The notes under the pieces: generated by a model | What the model was told of the DNA's origin: nothing | Database searches by the model: none | What the model saw: the letters and a program-made list of their open reading frames with translations, nothing else | Source of the DNA: an uncultured Hyphomicrobiales bacterium | Lineage (GTDB): Bacteria; Pseudomonadota; Alphaproteobacteria; Rhizobiales; Ancalomicrobiaceae | Reading direction: 5' to 3' | Length of the DNA stretch: 64,000 nt | Assembly (NCBI GenBank): GCA_903930435.1 | Contig: CAIYYN010000054.1 | Span: 1-64,000 of the forward strand | Made by a program: the position numbers and the translations under genes | Shown here: piece after piece, positions 9,631 to 21,003 of the stretch | How the letters are laid out: every line of letters starts with the position of its first letter | How positions within the stretch are numbered: position 1 is the first letter of the stretch

Positions 9631-9704
9631 GGGGTAGTCTCCAGATTCTGCTGAACGACGGCTCCCGGAGCGCGTCGCCTCAACACACAAGGGGTAATGA
9701 GATC

Positions 9705-10973
9705 CTAGAGGTCGAGCCTGTCTATCATGGGCTGAGTGATCAGCGTGATGCCCTTGGCGGACCGACGGAAGCGCTTGGCATCCAGTTCCGGATCTTCGCC
9801 AACGACGAGGCCATCCGGGATCTTGACGCCACGATCGACGACAACATTCGTCAACCGGCACGAGCGGGCGATCTCCACATAAGGCAGGATCACGGCATTC
9901 TCGACGGTCGAGAATGAATTGATCCGTACACCGGTGAAGAGCAGCGAGCGCTTGAGTGACGCACCCGATACGATGCAGCCACCCGACACCAGCGAAGAGA
10001 TGGCCTGACCGCGTCGTCCATCGACGTCATGCACGAATTTGGCGGGCGGCGTGATTTCGCCGTACGTCCAGATTGGCCACTCACGTTCATAGAGATCGAG
10101 GTCGGGCACGACATCGGTGAGATCGATATTGGCTTCCCAATAGGCATCGACCGTACCCACATCCCGCCAATAGGCACCGGACTCCTTCGTCGATCGCACA
10201 CAGGATCGCGAGAAATGATGCGCGACCGCTTTCCCGTGTTTCACGATGTAGGGAATGATGTCCTTGCCAAAATCACGCGTCGATCCCGCCAGATTTGCAT
10301 CACGCTCCAGGACATCGAACAGGAATTTCGTATCAAAGACGTAGATGCCCATGCTGGCGAGGCAAACGCCGGGCTTGCCCGGCATTTCCGGTGGCTCCGG
10401 CGGCTTTTCGACAAAGTCGATGATCAGATCCTTGTCATCCACATGCATGACACCGAAGCCCTTGGCTTCCTCGCGCGTGACTTCGAGACAGCCAATTGTC
10501 ACATCGGCCCCCTGGTCGACGTGCTGCTGCAGCATGAGTTCGTAGTCCATCTTGTAGATATGGTCGCCGGCGAGCACCACGATATGCTTCGGCTCATAAT
10601 CCCGAATGATATCAATGTTCTGATAAACAGCGTCAGCCGTGCCTTCGTACCAGTGATCTTCCGAGACACGCTGGCTGGCCGGGAGAATATCGAAACTTTC
10701 ATTTCGCTCTGGTCGAAAGAAGTTCCAGCCACGTTGCAGATGCCGGATCAGGCTATGGGCCTTGTACTGCGTCGCGACACCGATGCGGCGTATACCGGAG
10801 TTGAGCGCATTGGAGAGCGCAAAATCGATGATGCGTGACTTGCCGCCGAAATAGACAGCCGGTTTGGCGCGGCGGTCGGTCAATTCCATCAGCCGCGAAC
10901 CGCGACCACCAGCCAGGACGTAGGCCATCGCATTACGCGCGAGAGGGCCGCTTGCGGAGAAATCCTTGTCCAT
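9705..10973 (-). CDS. glgC: Glucose-1-phosphate adenylyltransferase
   Basis: ADP-glucose pyrophosphorylase, the committed and usually allosterically controlled step of bacterial glycogen synthesis (glucose-1-P + ATP to ADP-glucose + PPi). The 422-residue protein has the nucleotidyltransferase core with [19 protein letters not shown] near residues 16-35, the [12 protein letters not shown] substrate loop, and a C-terminal left-handed beta-helix region ([18 protein letters not shown]). The Arg-rich N terminus fits the activator site of alphaproteobacterial enzymes, where fructose-6-P and pyruvate are common activators. GGGGGGA precedes the ATG. It lies 74 bp after glgB. Confidence 0.97.
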   Translation of the reverse strand: MDKDFSASGPLARNAMAYVLAGGRGSRLMELTDRRAKPAVYFGGKSRIIDFALSNALNSGIRRIGVATQYKAHSLIRHLQRGWNFFRPERNESFDILPASQRVSEDHWYEGTADAVYQNIDIIRDYEPKHIVVLAGDHIYKMDYELMLQQHVDQGADVTIGCLEVTREEAKGFGVMHVDDKDLIIDFVEKPPEPPEMPGKPGVCLASMGIYVFDTKFLFDVLERDANLAGSTRDFGKDIIPYIVKHGKAVAHHFSRSCVRSTKESGAYWRDVGTVDAYWEANIDLTDVVPDLDLYEREWPIWTYGEITPPAKFVHDVDGRRGQAISSLVSGGCIVSGASLKRSLLFTGVRINSFSTVENAVILPYVEIARSCRLTNVVVDRGVKIPDGLVVGEDPELDAKRFRRSAKGITLITQPMIDRLDL

Positions 10974-11047
10974 CTCTGTTCCCCCCTCGGCGAAGCGCCG
11001 GTTCCATTGACGTGTTCGTGTTCGCTATCTCGCCATTCCTGACGAGT

Positions 11048-13237
11048 TTACGCAAGCCGGATATAGAGTGTTGCCAGCGGTGGCAGGCTCAATTCCGCCG
11101 ACGCCGGAAAACCATGTGACGGGACATCGGTCGCGAGCACGTCACCACCGTTGCCTAACCCGGAGCCACCGTAGACCGACGCATCCGAATTCAGGATTTC
11201 GATCCAGCGTCCAGCCGTTGGCAGACCGATCCGATAGGAGGATCGCGGCACAGGTGTCATATTTGAGATGACGGCAACGGGCTGATCACCCGGCGCTCCG
11301 AACCGAAGCCAGGCAAATACCGACTGTTCCGCATCGCCGCCGACGATCCACTGGAAGCCGTCGGATTCACAATCGCGGGCGTAAAGCGCAGGTGTGTTGC
11401 GGTAAACGCGGTTTAGATCGCGGATGAGGGTCTGCACACCGCGATGTGAGGCTTCAGCGAGCAAGTGCCAATCAAGGCTCTGATCGAAATTCCATTCTGC
11501 TCGTTGGCCAAACTCCTGCCCCATGAACAGAAGCTTCTTGCCGGGATGACCCCACATGAAGCCGTAGTAGGCGCGCAGGTTGGCAAATTTCTGCCAGTCG
11601 TCCCCCGGCATCTTGCCGAGCAGCGACCCCTTGCCGTGCACGACCTCGTCATGGCTCAGCGGCAACACGAAGTTTTCTGTGAAGGCATAGAGCAGCCCGA
11701 ACGTCATCTCGTTGTGGTGATGCTTGCGATGGATCGGTTCACGCGACATGTAGTCGAGTGTGTCATGCATCCAGCCCATGTTCCACTTGAAGCCGAAGCC
11801 AAGACCACCCGCGTCAACCGGCGAGGACACCCCCGGCCAGGCCGTTGATTCCTCGGCAATGGTCATGATGCCGGGTTGCGTTCCATAGACGAGTTCATTG
11901 ACGCGCCGCAGAAAGGCGACAGCATCGCGATTGTCGTTCGTGCCATCCCAGTTCGGCAGCCATTCACCGGGCTTGCGGGAATAGTCGAGATAGAGCATCG
12001 AGGCGACCGCATCGACCCGCAAGGCATCAATGTGATAGCGATCCAGCCAGAAAAGCGCATTGGCCGCCAGGATATTGGCAACCTCGCGACGACCGAAATC
12101 AAAGATCGCTGTGTTCCAATCGGGATGGAACCCCTTGCGCGGGTCGGGGTGTTCGTAGAGGGCTTCGCCATCGAAATAGGCAAGTCCGTGAATATCCGTC
12201 GGAAAATGCGCTGGCACCCAGTCGAGGATGACGCTAAGCCCGGCGCGGTGGGCGTGATCGACAAACCGCGCAAATCCCTTGGGATCACCGAACCGGCGCG
12301 ATGGCGCGAAGAGACCGATTGGCTGATATCCCCACGAGGCATCGAGCGGATGTTCCGATACCGGTAGCAGTTCCAGATGCGTAAAGCCGAGATCAACCGC
12401 ATAACTGACCAGTTTGTCAGCCAATTCATCCCAACTGAGGAAACGGCCACCCTCGCCGCGCATCCAGGAACCCAGATGAACCTCATAGGCCGCCATTGGC
12501 GCGCGGCGCGGATTGATCCCGGCGTGTGCAGACCTGTGTGCGTCATCGGCCCATTCGAAATTGTCGATCCGGGTGACAACGGAGGCCGTCGAGGGCCTTA
12601 GCTCAGCGCCAAAGCCGAAGGGATCGGCCTTCAGTGGCAAGAGGGTACCGTGCCGGGAAATGATTTCAAACTTGTAGGCTGCGCCTTCGCCGACACCGGG
12701 CGCGAAAATCTCCCAGAGCCCGGAATCCAGCCGTTTGCGCATCGTGTGGCGACGCCCGTCCCAAGCGTTGAAATCGCCGACGACTGAGACGCGCGAGGCA
12801 TTTGGTGCCCAGACCGCGAAATGGACGCCAGCGACGCCTTCATGCTCGATGAGGTGTGCGCCAAGCCGCTCGTACAGCGCGGTATGTGTGCCTTCTACCA
12901 GCAGGTAATCATCAACGGGACCAAGGACCGGGCCGAATGCGTAGGGATCCCGCAACGCCCAAGCCCCGCCCTGATTGCTGGCTTTCAACGTGTAGGCAAA
13001 TGGCTCGACGCGCTTCGGGACAAGCCCCTCGAAAAACCCGTCTACTGCAACGCATGTGAGTGCGAGCTCAAGGCCGTCGTCTGCAACTGCAACCAGCGCT
13101 TCTGCGCCAGGCACGAAGGCCCGGATGACCAGTTGAGACCCGACCTTGTGCATCCCCAGCACGGAAAAGGGGTCCGCGTGCCGCGCGCCGAGAATAGCCG
13201 CGATATCTTCCGCCGTCGTCAAGACCGCGAGACCCAT
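11048..13237 (-). CDS. glgB: 1,4-alpha-glucan branching enzyme
   Basis: GH13 branching enzyme that cuts alpha-1,4 chains and rejoins them as alpha-1,6 branches. The 729-residue length and order of parts are standard: an N-terminal beta-sandwich (about 1-110), CBM48 (about 120-215, [18 protein letters not shown]), a catalytic barrel, and a C-terminal beta domain. Catalytic motifs visible are DALRVDAV (nucleophile Asp), IAEEST (acid Glu) and [10 protein letters not shown] (Asp). GGGGAGGAAG lies immediately upstream of the ATG, the strongest ribosome site of the operon. It begins 30 bp after glgP. Confidence 0.97.
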   Translation of the reverse strand: MGLAVLTTAEDIAAILGARHADPFSVLGMHKVGSQLVIRAFVPGAEALVAVADDGLELALTCVAVDGFFEGLVPKRVEPFAYTLKASNQGGAWALRDPYAFGPVLGPVDDYLLVEGTHTALYERLGAHLIEHEGVAGVHFAVWAPNASRVSVVGDFNAWDGRRHTMRKRLDSGLWEIFAPGVGEGAAYKFEIISRHGTLLPLKADPFGFGAELRPSTASVVTRIDNFEWADDAHRSAHAGINPRRAPMAAYEVHLGSWMRGEGGRFLSWDELADKLVSYAVDLGFTHLELLPVSEHPLDASWGYQPIGLFAPSRRFGDPKGFARFVDHAHRAGLSVILDWVPAHFPTDIHGLAYFDGEALYEHPDPRKGFHPDWNTAIFDFGRREVANILAANALFWLDRYHIDALRVDAVASMLYLDYSRKPGEWLPNWDGTNDNRDAVAFLRRVNELVYGTQPGIMTIAEESTAWPGVSSPVDAGGLGFGFKWNMGWMHDTLDYMSREPIHRKHHHNEMTFGLLYAFTENFVLPLSHDEVVHGKGSLLGKMPGDDWQKFANLRAYYGFMWGHPGKKLLFMGQEFGQRAEWNFDQSLDWHLLAEASHRGVQTLIRDLNRVYRNTPALYARDCESDGFQWIVGGDAEQSVFAWLRFGAPGDQPVAVISNMTPVPRSSYRIGLPTAGRWIEILNSDASVYGGSGLGNGGDVLATDVPSHGFPASAELSLPPLATLYIRLA

Positions 13238-13267
13238 GCTTCCTCCCCAAAAGCCCCATTCGGGACC

Positions 13268-15751
13268 TTATTTTGGCCACGTCACTGGCACGTGCCAGAT
13301 GTCGTCAGCATATTCCGATATTGCCCGGTCAGACGAGAAATACGCGCAATTCGCCGTATTCAGGATGCTCGACTTCCACCAGGAATGCTTCGATCGCCAG
13401 AGCTTGAAGACAGACCGTTGCGCCGCATAATAGGAATCGAAATCCGACGTTACCATGAAATAGTCATTATAGGTCAGGGCATCGGTCAAGCCCTTGAACC
13501 GATCCGGCTCGCCGGGCGAGAACACGCCCGACGAAACGGCGTCGAGCACGTCCTTCAGGCGCGGCGAGGCGGCAATATTCGCGCGCCCATCAATTCCGAG
13601 CTTGCGCTTGGCCTCGACCTCTTCCGCTGTCAGCCCGAAGATGAAGATATTATCGGCACCGACGTGATCCCGGATCTCGACGTTGGCACCATCCAGCGTG
13701 CCAATGGTGAGGGCACCATTGAGGGCAAACTTCATGTTACCGGTGCCGGAGGCTTCCATGCCCGCGGTCGAGATCTGCTCGCTGAGATCGGCGGCCGGAA
13801 TGATCGTCTCGGCCAAGCTGACGTTATAATTCGGCAGAAACACGACCTTCAGCAGTCCGCGCACAGTCGGATCCGAGTTCACCACCCTGGCCACGTCATT
13901 GGCCAGCTTGATGATCAGTTTCGCTTGGTGGTAGCTTGCTGCCGCCTTGCCGGCAAAAATCTTCACGCGCGGCAACCAGTCCCGCGTTGGCTGCGAGCGT
14001 ATTTCCTCATAGACAGCAATGGTTTCAAGGATATTGAGCAGCTGCCGTTTGTACTCGTGAATGCGCTTGATCTGCACGTCGAAGAGCGCATCCGGGTCCA
14101 CCTTGATGCCAACACGATCGAGGATCAGCTGACTAAGCGCGACCTTGTTACGGCGACGCACTTCGGCCAGGCGGGCCTGAAAGGCCCCATCATCAGCCAG
14201 CGGTATCAGTTTGGTCAATTCGTTGGGATCATCGAGAACCCGTGGTCCGATCACATCAACCAAGGCCCGCGTCAGCCCGCGATTGGCCTGATGGAGCCAG
14301 CGCCGGAAGGTAATGCCGTTGGTCTTGTTGGTGATCCGGTTCGGGAACAATTTGTGCAGATCGCGGAAAACGGTCGTCGTCATCAGGTCGGAATGCAATG
14401 CAGAGACACCGTTCACCCGATGTGACCCGAGGAACGCCAGATGCCCCATACGCACGCGGCGACCATTGGCTTCGTCGATGAGCGACACCGCCGAAAGCTC
14501 CGAGCCTTCGGTCACACCGCCCGCCCGAACCCGATCCAGATGCAAGGCATTGATCAGATAAATGATTTGCATGTGGCGCGGTAACAGGCGTTCCATCAGC
14601 GGGACCGGCCAGGTTTCCAGCGCTTCCGGCAGGAGCGTATGGTTGGTATAGGAGAACGTCCGGTTGGTGATATCCCAGGCCTCGGCCCATTCAACGTCAT
14701 ACTGATCGACGAGCAGCCGCATCAGCTCAATGACCGCGATGGCGGGATGCGTGTCATTCAGCTGGATCGCGACCTTGTCGGGCAAGCTGCGAATATCGGA
14801 ATGCGCCTGGAAGTGGCGTCGGATCAGATCCTGCAGGGATGCCGAGGCAAAGAAGTATTCCTGGCGCAGGCGCAGTTCTTGTCCAGCCGGAGTCGAGTCC
14901 GAGGGATAGAGCACCTTCGAGATGGCTTCGGCATTGACGCGGGCAGCAAGCGCGCCGACAAAATCGCCCTGGTTGAATGCATCCAAGCGGATCGGGTCGG
15001 CAGCTCGCGCCGACCAGAGCCGTAGCGTGTTCACATGCGCGCCGCGCCAGCCGGTGATCGGCGTGTCATAGGCCACGGCCTCAACGCTTTCGGCGGGACG
15101 CCAGACATGATCCATGGTGCCGTCGGGCTGCTGGATAGCCTCGACGTGACCGCCGAAGCCAATCGTGTAATCGACTTCAGCACGCGGAAACTCCCACGGC
15201 GTGCCAAACGACAGCCAGTCTTCGGGGTATTCGAGCTGCCAGCCATCCTTGATGCGCTGGCGAAACAGCCCGTGGTCATAACGGATACCGTAGCCATAGG
15301 CCGCGATCGACAGCGTGGCCATTGATTCCATGTAACAGGCGGCCAGGCGCCCGAGACCGCCATTGCCGAGAGCAGCGTCCGGTTCAACAGTGCGCAGTCG
15401 ATCCAGATCCACGCCGAAGCTCGACAGGGCTGCGCGGGCTGTCCCGGTCAGTTCGAGATTGTTCAGGCTATCCGACAGGAGCCGACCAATCAGAAACTCA
15501 AGGCTCAGATAATAGACCCGCTTCTGATCCTTGGCATAAGTTTCCTTGGTCGATGCCATCCAGCGATCAACGATATGATCGCGCGTCGCCAACGCGGTCG
15601 CGATAAACCAGTCCCGATCACTGGCTGCCTGAATGGTCTTGCCTACGGCATAGGTCAGTTTGCGCAGGACCAGAGCCCGGTAAGCAGCGACATCATCAAC
15701 ACCCGCGAGGGGCAAGGCCGCTTCGGCCGGGGCAGTGGTCTCGGTTGTCAT
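13268..15751 (-). CDS. glgP: Glycogen/starch/alpha-glucan phosphorylase
   Basis: PLP-dependent GT35 phosphorylase that releases glucose-1-phosphate from non-reducing ends of glycogen. The 827-residue length is normal for the bacterial enzyme. The PLP-binding lysine is Lys674 in TGNMKFALNGALT, preceded by the NYNVSLAE and AGMEASGTG motifs of the active site. It is the first gene of the five-gene glg operon. The 244 bp between it and the divergent aminotransferase must hold promoters for both. The degradative enzymes bracket the synthetic ones, so synthesis and breakdown are probably set together at transcription and balanced allosterically. Confidence 0.97.
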   Translation of the reverse strand: MTTETTAPAEAALPLAGVDDVAAYRALVLRKLTYAVGKTIQAASDRDWFIATALATRDHIVDRWMASTKETYAKDQKRVYYLSLEFLIGRLLSDSLNNLELTGTARAALSSFGVDLDRLRTVEPDAALGNGGLGRLAACYMESMATLSIAAYGYGIRYDHGLFRQRIKDGWQLEYPEDWLSFGTPWEFPRAEVDYTIGFGGHVEAIQQPDGTMDHVWRPAESVEAVAYDTPITGWRGAHVNTLRLWSARAADPIRLDAFNQGDFVGALAARVNAEAISKVLYPSDSTPAGQELRLRQEYFFASASLQDLIRRHFQAHSDIRSLPDKVAIQLNDTHPAIAVIELMRLLVDQYDVEWAEAWDITNRTFSYTNHTLLPEALETWPVPLMERLLPRHMQIIYLINALHLDRVRAGGVTEGSELSAVSLIDEANGRRVRMGHLAFLGSHRVNGVSALHSDLMTTTVFRDLHKLFPNRITNKTNGITFRRWLHQANRGLTRALVDVIGPRVLDDPNELTKLIPLADDGAFQARLAEVRRRNKVALSQLILDRVGIKVDPDALFDVQIKRIHEYKRQLLNILETIAVYEEIRSQPTRDWLPRVKIFAGKAAASYHQAKLIIKLANDVARVVNSDPTVRGLLKVVFLPNYNVSLAETIIPAADLSEQISTAGMEASGTGNMKFALNGALTIGTLDGANVEIRDHVGADNIFIFGLTAEEVEAKRKLGIDGRANIAASPRLKDVLDAVSSGVFSPGEPDRFKGLTDALTYNDYFMVTSDFDSYYAAQRSVFKLWRSKHSWWKSSILNTANCAYFSSDRAISEYADDIWHVPVTWPK

Positions 15752-15995
15752 GTCGGTCCAGTCTCCGAATTTGCTGCGCTGCGACGATCATACCGAGTGT
15801 GGCCGCGCTTACAACCAGTCGAATGCCGCAAGAAGAGGCTATTTTTAGAGACTGGCGAAACGCTTAGGACAAAAGCCGGGGAAAGGCGGGCGCGGCGCTC
15901 AAAATATACGCCCGGACCAAACCGCAAAAAATTGCTTGGTTAACAGCCCCTTAACCCCCAGCCTCTATCTTCTGCCTGCTAGAAGGGAAAACGTC

Positions 15996-17213
15996 TTGTC
16001 GAACCATCAAACCCAATCCCAGCCAAAGCCAGCGGGCTTGCAGGGTTTCAGCTCGCCATTCGCGCGGCTCAACCAGATGCTTGAGGGACTCGCACCCGGA
16101 AATTCGCCGATCAACATGACGATCGGCGAGCCCCGTCACGCCGTGCCCTCATTTGTGGGTGACGTCATCGCTCGGAACCTGACGGATTTCGGCAAATACC
16201 CGCCCATCAAGGGATCTGACGATTTTCGGGCTTCGATTGCGGCCTGGCTGGAGCGGCGCTACGGATTGACCGGCGGTGTTGACGCCAGCAGCATGATCTT
16301 GCCGCTGAACGGATCGCGCGAGGGCATCTTCTATGCGGCAATTGAAGCCCGCATGGCGACGCGCAAAAAGATCAGCAATCCGGTCATCCTCATTCCCAAT
16401 CCATTTTATCAGGCCTATGCAGCCGGAACCATCGCCAGCGGCTGCGAGGCACAGATGGTGCGAGCCGATGCTTCGACCGGATTCCTGCCCGATATCGCCT
16501 CTCTCCCCGCAGACGTTCTTGATCGGACGGTCGCGTGTTTCTTCGCCTCGCCGGCCAATCCGCAAGGAGCCGTTGCCTCGCTTGAAGGCTGGCAGTCAGT
16601 CGTCAGGCTGGCTCGCCAGCACGACTTCGTCCTTCTGGCCGACGAATGCTATTCGGAGATTTATCGGTCCACGCCGCCCGCCGGTGTTCTTGAAGCGGCC
16701 TACAGGCTCGACGGCTCCTTCAGCCATGTGCTGAGTTTCAATTCGCTCTCCAAGCGCTCCAATCTGCCGGGCATGCGGGTCGGGTTCGTGGCTGGTGATC
16801 CGGCCTTCCTGACGCGGTGGACAACGTTTCGCAATATGGCTGCGCCGCAAGTACCGCTACCGCTTCAGGCCGTTGCCGCAGAGGCCTATCGGGACGAAGT
16901 CCATGTCATTGAAAACAGGCGTCTTTATAACGAGAAATTCGCCATTGCGGACGAGCTCCTGCGGCCAATCTTTGGCGCGGTCGTACCCGAAGGCGGCTTC
17001 TTTCTCTGGCTCGATGTCGGGCGGTTCGGCGGCGGTGAGGCCGTGGCGCTGCGGCTGTGGCGCGAAACCGGTTTACGGGTGATCCCCGGCGGCTTCCTTG
17101 CGACGTCAGACGACGGTCAGAACCCCGGCGATCCCTTCATTCGCATTGCCCTTGTTGAAACCGCTGAAACGACCCGTGAAGGCCTGAGCCGTCTGGCAAA
17201 CACACTGTCTTAA
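15996..17213 (+). CDS. PLP-dependent class I/II aminotransferase
   Basis: Fold-type I aminotransferase of 405 residues. The PLP lysine is in [15 protein letters not shown] and the cofactor Asp/Tyr in [12 protein letters not shown]. Overall it resembles the aminotransferases annotated in Alphaproteobacteria as N-succinyl-diaminopimelate aminotransferase (DapC type), which would serve lysine and peptidoglycan synthesis. Substrate choice cannot be read from sequence alone. The open frame extends to 15936, but the TTG at 15996 has GAAGGG 8 nt upstream, which decides the start. ftsK follows after 31 bp, so the two are likely co-transcribed. Confidence 0.88.
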   Translation: MSNHQTQSQPKPAGLQGFSSPFARLNQMLEGLAPGNSPINMTIGEPRHAVPSFVGDVIARNLTDFGKYPPIKGSDDFRASIAAWLERRYGLTGGVDASSMILPLNGSREGIFYAAIEARMATRKKISNPVILIPNPFYQAYAAGTIASGCEAQMVRADASTGFLPDIASLPADVLDRTVACFFASPANPQGAVASLEGWQSVVRLARQHDFVLLADECYSEIYRSTPPAGVLEAAYRLDGSFSHVLSFNSLSKRSNLPGMRVGFVAGDPAFLTRWTTFRNMAAPQVPLPLQAVAAEAYRDEVHVIENRRLYNEKFAIADELLRPIFGAVVPEGGFFLWLDVGRFGGGEAVALRLWRETGLRVIPGGFLATSDDGQNPGDPFIRIALVETAETTREGLSRLANTLS

Positions 17214-17244
17214 GTCCATTTTCGAGTCAAAAGGACGACGTCTG

Positions 17245-19986
17245 ATGCGTCAATCACGCCTTGCCACTGCACCCGGATTTGCACCTGCTCCCGATATCCG
17301 CCGGATGATCGCGCGCAATGCGATGGGCGTGGCCGGTATCGCGGTGCTGCTCGCGGTCGCATGCATCACAATCGCGCTGGCAACCTGGTCGGTGGCCGAC
17401 CCAAGCCTGAGCCATGCGACAAGCGCAACCGCGCACAACCGGCTCGGCTACGCGGGTGCAGTCATTGCCGATCTCGCCATGCAACTGATCGGGCTTGCCT
17501 CGGCAATCGCCCTGTTACCTGCGATGGCGACGGGATGGCGGATGCTGATGAAGGGACGCCACGGCATCACGCAATGGCGACTGATCTGGTGGGCGGTCGG
17601 CACATTGTCGGCAGCAACGGCTCTGGCCAGCTTCTCCTTGCCGGCAGGTTGGCCACTTCCAGTCGGGTTGGGCGGCGTCATTGGCGACATGATCATGCGC
17701 ATGCCAATCGCGTTGATGGGCAATCAGGATACGGGCCGACTGATCGGCGGGCTGGCATTTGGCGCACTCGCGTTTTTCGCCCTGCTGACGGCGGTTGGCG
17801 CTGGCGCTTCAAGCGACCATGACGATGATGAACAGCCAGGCCGTATCGACGCGGAGTCCTTCAGTGAAAGGGACGCCGAGGAGGGCGGCATGTTTGCGCT
17901 GCCGATGGCGATCCTGCATCACTGGATCCTCGTCGGTCGGGCTAATCTGCTGCGCTTGTTGGGTCTGCGCGGGTCCTCGTTTGATGCCCGTCCCTACGGC
18001 ATGAGTGGCGGACGCAGCCGCCGTGCAGCCTCGGACAGGGCGTCGCTCGATGACGATGAGTTCGCAACGCCCGCACGTCGTGTGGTCGTTCGCGGGCGGC
18101 AGGAACCCGGTTTTGATCGACCACAGGCGCGCGTTCGTGTCGCGACGCCACCGGTCGTGCATGAGGACGAAGAGGACGACGACGACTATTTGGCGGCAGA
18201 AGTGCCTTCGTCCTATGCGCCAACGAAGTCACCACCTGTTCGCGAACCACGGCGGGAGCCGGAATTCGACCCGGATTACATGCCGCCGAACGACTATGAA
18301 GAGATCGTGCCGGATTTTGAGCCGATGCCCGAGCGTCCGTCCCGCGTCGCGCAGCCGACACGGCAGGAACCAACTGGCGGGATGGTCGGCTCTGATCAGC
18401 GCCGTATAGCGGTTGGTGCACAGCCGAAGCCGATCCTTCAGGAAAAACGCCCCGGCGGTCGAATGGAAGTGCAGGGCAGCGCACCGCATGGCTACCAGAT
18501 GCCGTCGCTCGGCTTTCTGTCAGAGCCTCGCCGGCTTGGTCCGAACGAAGAACTGTCGGAAGAAGTCCTTGAGGGAAACGCAGGCGTGCTCGAGGGTGTG
18601 CTTGATGATTTCGGCATCAAGGGTGAAATCTGCCACGTCCGTCCAGGACCAGTGGTCACCCTTTACGAGCTAGAACCGGCAGCTGGTGTCAAATCCTCAC
18701 GCGTGATTGGCCTTGCCGACGATATCGCCCGTTCGATGAGCGCCATTTCAGCCCGCGTCGCCGTTGTGCCCGGTCGCAACGTGATCGGCATCGAGTTACC
18801 GAACCAGCGCCGCGAAACCGTCTATTTGCGCGAATTGCTCGCCAGCACCGAATTCGGTGCCACCAAGCACAAGCTGGCGCTCTGTCTCGGCAAGACCATC
18901 GGCGGTGAACCCGTCATCGTCGATCTCGCCCGCATGCCGCATCTGCTTGTCGCAGGCACGACGGGGTCAGGCAAATCGGTCGCCATCAACACGATGATCC
19001 TGTCGCTGCTGTACCGGCTGACGCCGCAGCAGTGCAAACTCATCATGATTGATCCGAAGATGCTGGAACTCAGCGTCTACGACAATATTCCACATCTGCT
19101 GTGCCCGGTCGTCACCGATCCGAAGAAGGCTGTTGTCGCGCTGAAATGGTCGGTGCGCGAGATGGAAGACCGCTACAAGAAGATGTCGAAACTCGGTGTG
19201 CGCAACATCGACGGCTTCAATGCCCGCGTTTCCGAGGCCAATGCGCGCGGCGAGATCCTGACGCGCGAGGTTCAGACCGGTTTCCACCGACTGACCGGTG
19301 AACCGATCTTCGAGCAGGAAGAACTGGCGCTGGAGCCACTGCCCTATATCGTCGTCATCGTCGACGAAATGGCCGATCTGATGCTCGTTGCTGGCAAGGA
19401 GATCGAAGGGGCTATCCAGCGTCTCGCGCAGATGGCACGTGCAGCCGGTATCCATATCGTCATGGCGACGCAGCGACCCTCCGTCGACGTCATTACCGGT
19501 ACGATCAAGGCCAACTTCCCGACCCGTATCTCATTCCAGGTCACGTCCAAGATCGACAGCCGGACCATCCTCGCCGAACAGGGTGCGGAGCAGCTGCTTG
19601 GTCAAGGCGACATGCTCTATATGGCGGGCGGCGGACGTATCCAGCGCGTTCACGGGCCATTTGTCTCCGATGATGAGGTCGAGAAGGTCGTCGCGCATCT
19701 GAAGAAGCAGGGCGCGCCGCAGTATCTTGATGCCATTACGGCAGGTGATGAGGACGACGCGCAAAGCGAAGGCGATGCCGGCGGCCTTGATGAATCGAGC
19801 GATCTCTATGACAAGGCGGTCGCGGTCGTCCTGCGCGACAAGAAGCCGTCGACCAGCTATGTCCAGCGTCGCCTGCAGATCGGCTACAACCGCGCTGCCA
19901 GCCTCATCGAGCGGATGGAAAAGGAAGGCATCCTTTCTGCGCCGAACCAGCAGGGCAAGCGCGAGATCCTGGTCGGCGGGGGTTAA
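17245..19986 (+). CDS. ftsK: DNA translocase FtsK
   Basis: Septum-bound DNA pump that clears the chromosome terminus and activates XerCD recombination at division. In the 913 residues there is a membrane domain of about four helices (residues 28-190), a long acidic/Pro/Arg-rich linker (about 195-440), the alpha/beta motor with Walker A GTTGSGKS near 571-578 and Walker [10 protein letters not shown] near 702, and a C-terminal winged-helix gamma domain after about 845 that reads KOPS sites. The linker is low complexity and typical of alphaproteobacterial FtsK. The lolA gene that often follows ftsK in related genomes is absent here. Confidence 0.97.
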   Translation: MRQSRLATAPGFAPAPDIRRMIARNAMGVAGIAVLLAVACITIALATWSVADPSLSHATSATAHNRLGYAGAVIADLAMQLIGLASAIALLPAMATGWRMLMKGRHGITQWRLIWWAVGTLSAATALASFSLPAGWPLPVGLGGVIGDMIMRMPIALMGNQDTGRLIGGLAFGALAFFALLTAVGAGASSDHDDDEQPGRIDAESFSERDAEEGGMFALPMAILHHWILVGRANLLRLLGLRGSSFDARPYGMSGGRSRRAASDRASLDDDEFATPARRVVVRGRQEPGFDRPQARVRVATPPVVHEDEEDDDDYLAAEVPSSYAPTKSPPVREPRREPEFDPDYMPPNDYEEIVPDFEPMPERPSRVAQPTRQEPTGGMVGSDQRRIAVGAQPKPILQEKRPGGRMEVQGSAPHGYQMPSLGFLSEPRRLGPNEELSEEVLEGNAGVLEGVLDDFGIKGEICHVRPGPVVTLYELEPAAGVKSSRVIGLADDIARSMSAISARVAVVPGRNVIGIELPNQRRETVYLRELLASTEFGATKHKLALCLGKTIGGEPVIVDLARMPHLLVAGTTGSGKSVAINTMILSLLYRLTPQQCKLIMIDPKMLELSVYDNIPHLLCPVVTDPKKAVVALKWSVREMEDRYKKMSKLGVRNIDGFNARVSEANARGEILTREVQTGFHRLTGEPIFEQEELALEPLPYIVVIVDEMADLMLVAGKEIEGAIQRLAQMARAAGIHIVMATQRPSVDVITGTIKANFPTRISFQVTSKIDSRTILAEQGAEQLLGQGDMLYMAGGGRIQRVHGPFVSDDEVEKVVAHLKKQGAPQYLDAITAGDEDDAQSEGDAGGLDESSDLYDKAVAVVLRDKKPSTSYVQRRLQIGYNRAASLIERMEKEGILSAPNQQGKREILVGGG

Positions 19987-20154
19987 ACGGTTCGCCCCGA
20001 CGCGCCAGTTCGCGCTCGGACTGATGGCATTTGGAAGGTCGCGGCATCTCGGCGGTTCATCGGATGCATTTGGCCTTGCCTGGGCTTCGCGACCATGCTG
20101 ATCTGGCCCGCCAACGAACCCGTCTCAGGCCTCATCACATAAGTGGATATTCCC

Positions 20155-20466
20155 ATGCCCAAAGCCTACTGGATTGCCCATGTCGACGTCGCTGACGCCG
20201 AGGGGTACAAGGCCTATATCGCTGCCAATGCCGAAGCCTTTGCCAAATATGGGGCGCGGTTTCTGGTCCGAAATGGTGCCAATGAAGTGGTCGAAGGGGC
20301 TCTGAAATCACGTCATGTCGTGATCGAATTCCCCGATCTGGCCTCGGCCAAGGCGTGCTACCACTCCCCTGAGTATGCGAAGGCGATCAGCTTGCGACAG
20401 TCACCTGTCTCAAACGGGGACCTCGTGATCATCGAGGGCTATGACGGACCGCAGCCCGGCGCGTGA
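20155..20466 (+). CDS. DUF1330 family protein
   Basis: Small cytosolic protein of 103 residues with a ferredoxin-like dimeric alpha/beta barrel signature: MPKAYWIAHVDV at the start, then ARFLVRNGANEVVEG, HVVIEFPDLASAKACYHSPEY and a C-terminal IIEGYDG. The biochemical role of the family is not established. The ATG at 20155 is chosen over an in-frame GTG at 20143, because homologues start with this MPKAYW-type sequence. It stands 168 bp after ftsK and is probably a separate unit. Confidence 0.88.
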   Translation: MPKAYWIAHVDVADAEGYKAYIAANAEAFAKYGARFLVRNGANEVVEGALKSRHVVIEFPDLASAKACYHSPEYAKAISLRQSPVSNGDLVIIEGYDGPQPGA

Positions 20467-20664
20467 GACGCAGGCCTTTCTTTTTTCATGAAGCCAAGCG
20501 CGGCGAGGCAATCCTGAGGGATTTCTCGCCTTTCTCTATTCCTGTTAACGATTTCTTAATCCGACTCATTTCCGCCGCGAAGATCTGGCCCGCTTCCTGC
20601 GAAGCACCTGACGAACTCTTAATCGTCGTCCCGAATTGGGACACTCAGGTGGAAAGCAGCGGAC

Positions 20665-20982
20665 ATGAGCGGCATCGGGGCAGTCTCCGGCACAAAGACG
20701 ATCAATGCGCTCCGGATTATCAATCCGGCGCATCAGTCACGCGATACGGGCGCAGATCAGCGCGGATCCCATTTCGCATCCCGGACGACTTATGCAGCAC
20801 AGGGTGCCCATGCCGCGCATCGGGCATCAGCGTCGGGCAACCATGCGCCGTTTGTGGCGCAGGCGCTTGCCAACGACAACAGCGCATCGGCTACCCCGGG
20901 TCAGGGGGCGATTGCCTATCTCATCACCCAGCATTGCCTGACCGATTTGCCGACAGGCTTCCTGATCTCCCGCTCCGCCTGA
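20665..20982 (+). CDS. Small hypothetical protein
   Basis: A 105-residue protein I cannot assign to a family. It is rich in Ala, Ser, His and Gln with no membrane span. The central PFVAQALANDN segment resembles a PF(L/V)AQ motif that recurs in short uncharacterised proteins of Rhizobiales. AGGTGGA sits 11 nt before the ATG, and the upstream 200 bp is relatively A+T rich, consistent with a promoter. It ends 21 bp before the convergent ggt stop codon. A longer overlapping frame (20463-21182) is judged spurious. This is probably a real gene, but evidence is limited to coding style and the ribosome site. Confidence 0.5.
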   Translation: MSGIGAVSGTKTINALRIINPAHQSRDTGADQRGSHFASRTTYAAQGAHAAHRASASGNHAPFVAQALANDNSASATPGQGAIAYLITQHCLTDLPTGFLISRSA

Positions 20983-21003
20983 AAGGCAAATGCGGGTGGG
21001 CCA

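Noticed and set aside
9631-9861. N-terminal extension of GlgA
   Set aside because: It overlaps glgC and lacks GlgA similarity; the ATG at 9630 has a ribosome site and the standard start.
12821-14425. Plus-strand frame of 534 codons
   Set aside because: Antisense to glgB and glgP and spans both, so it is a shadow of high-GC codon use.
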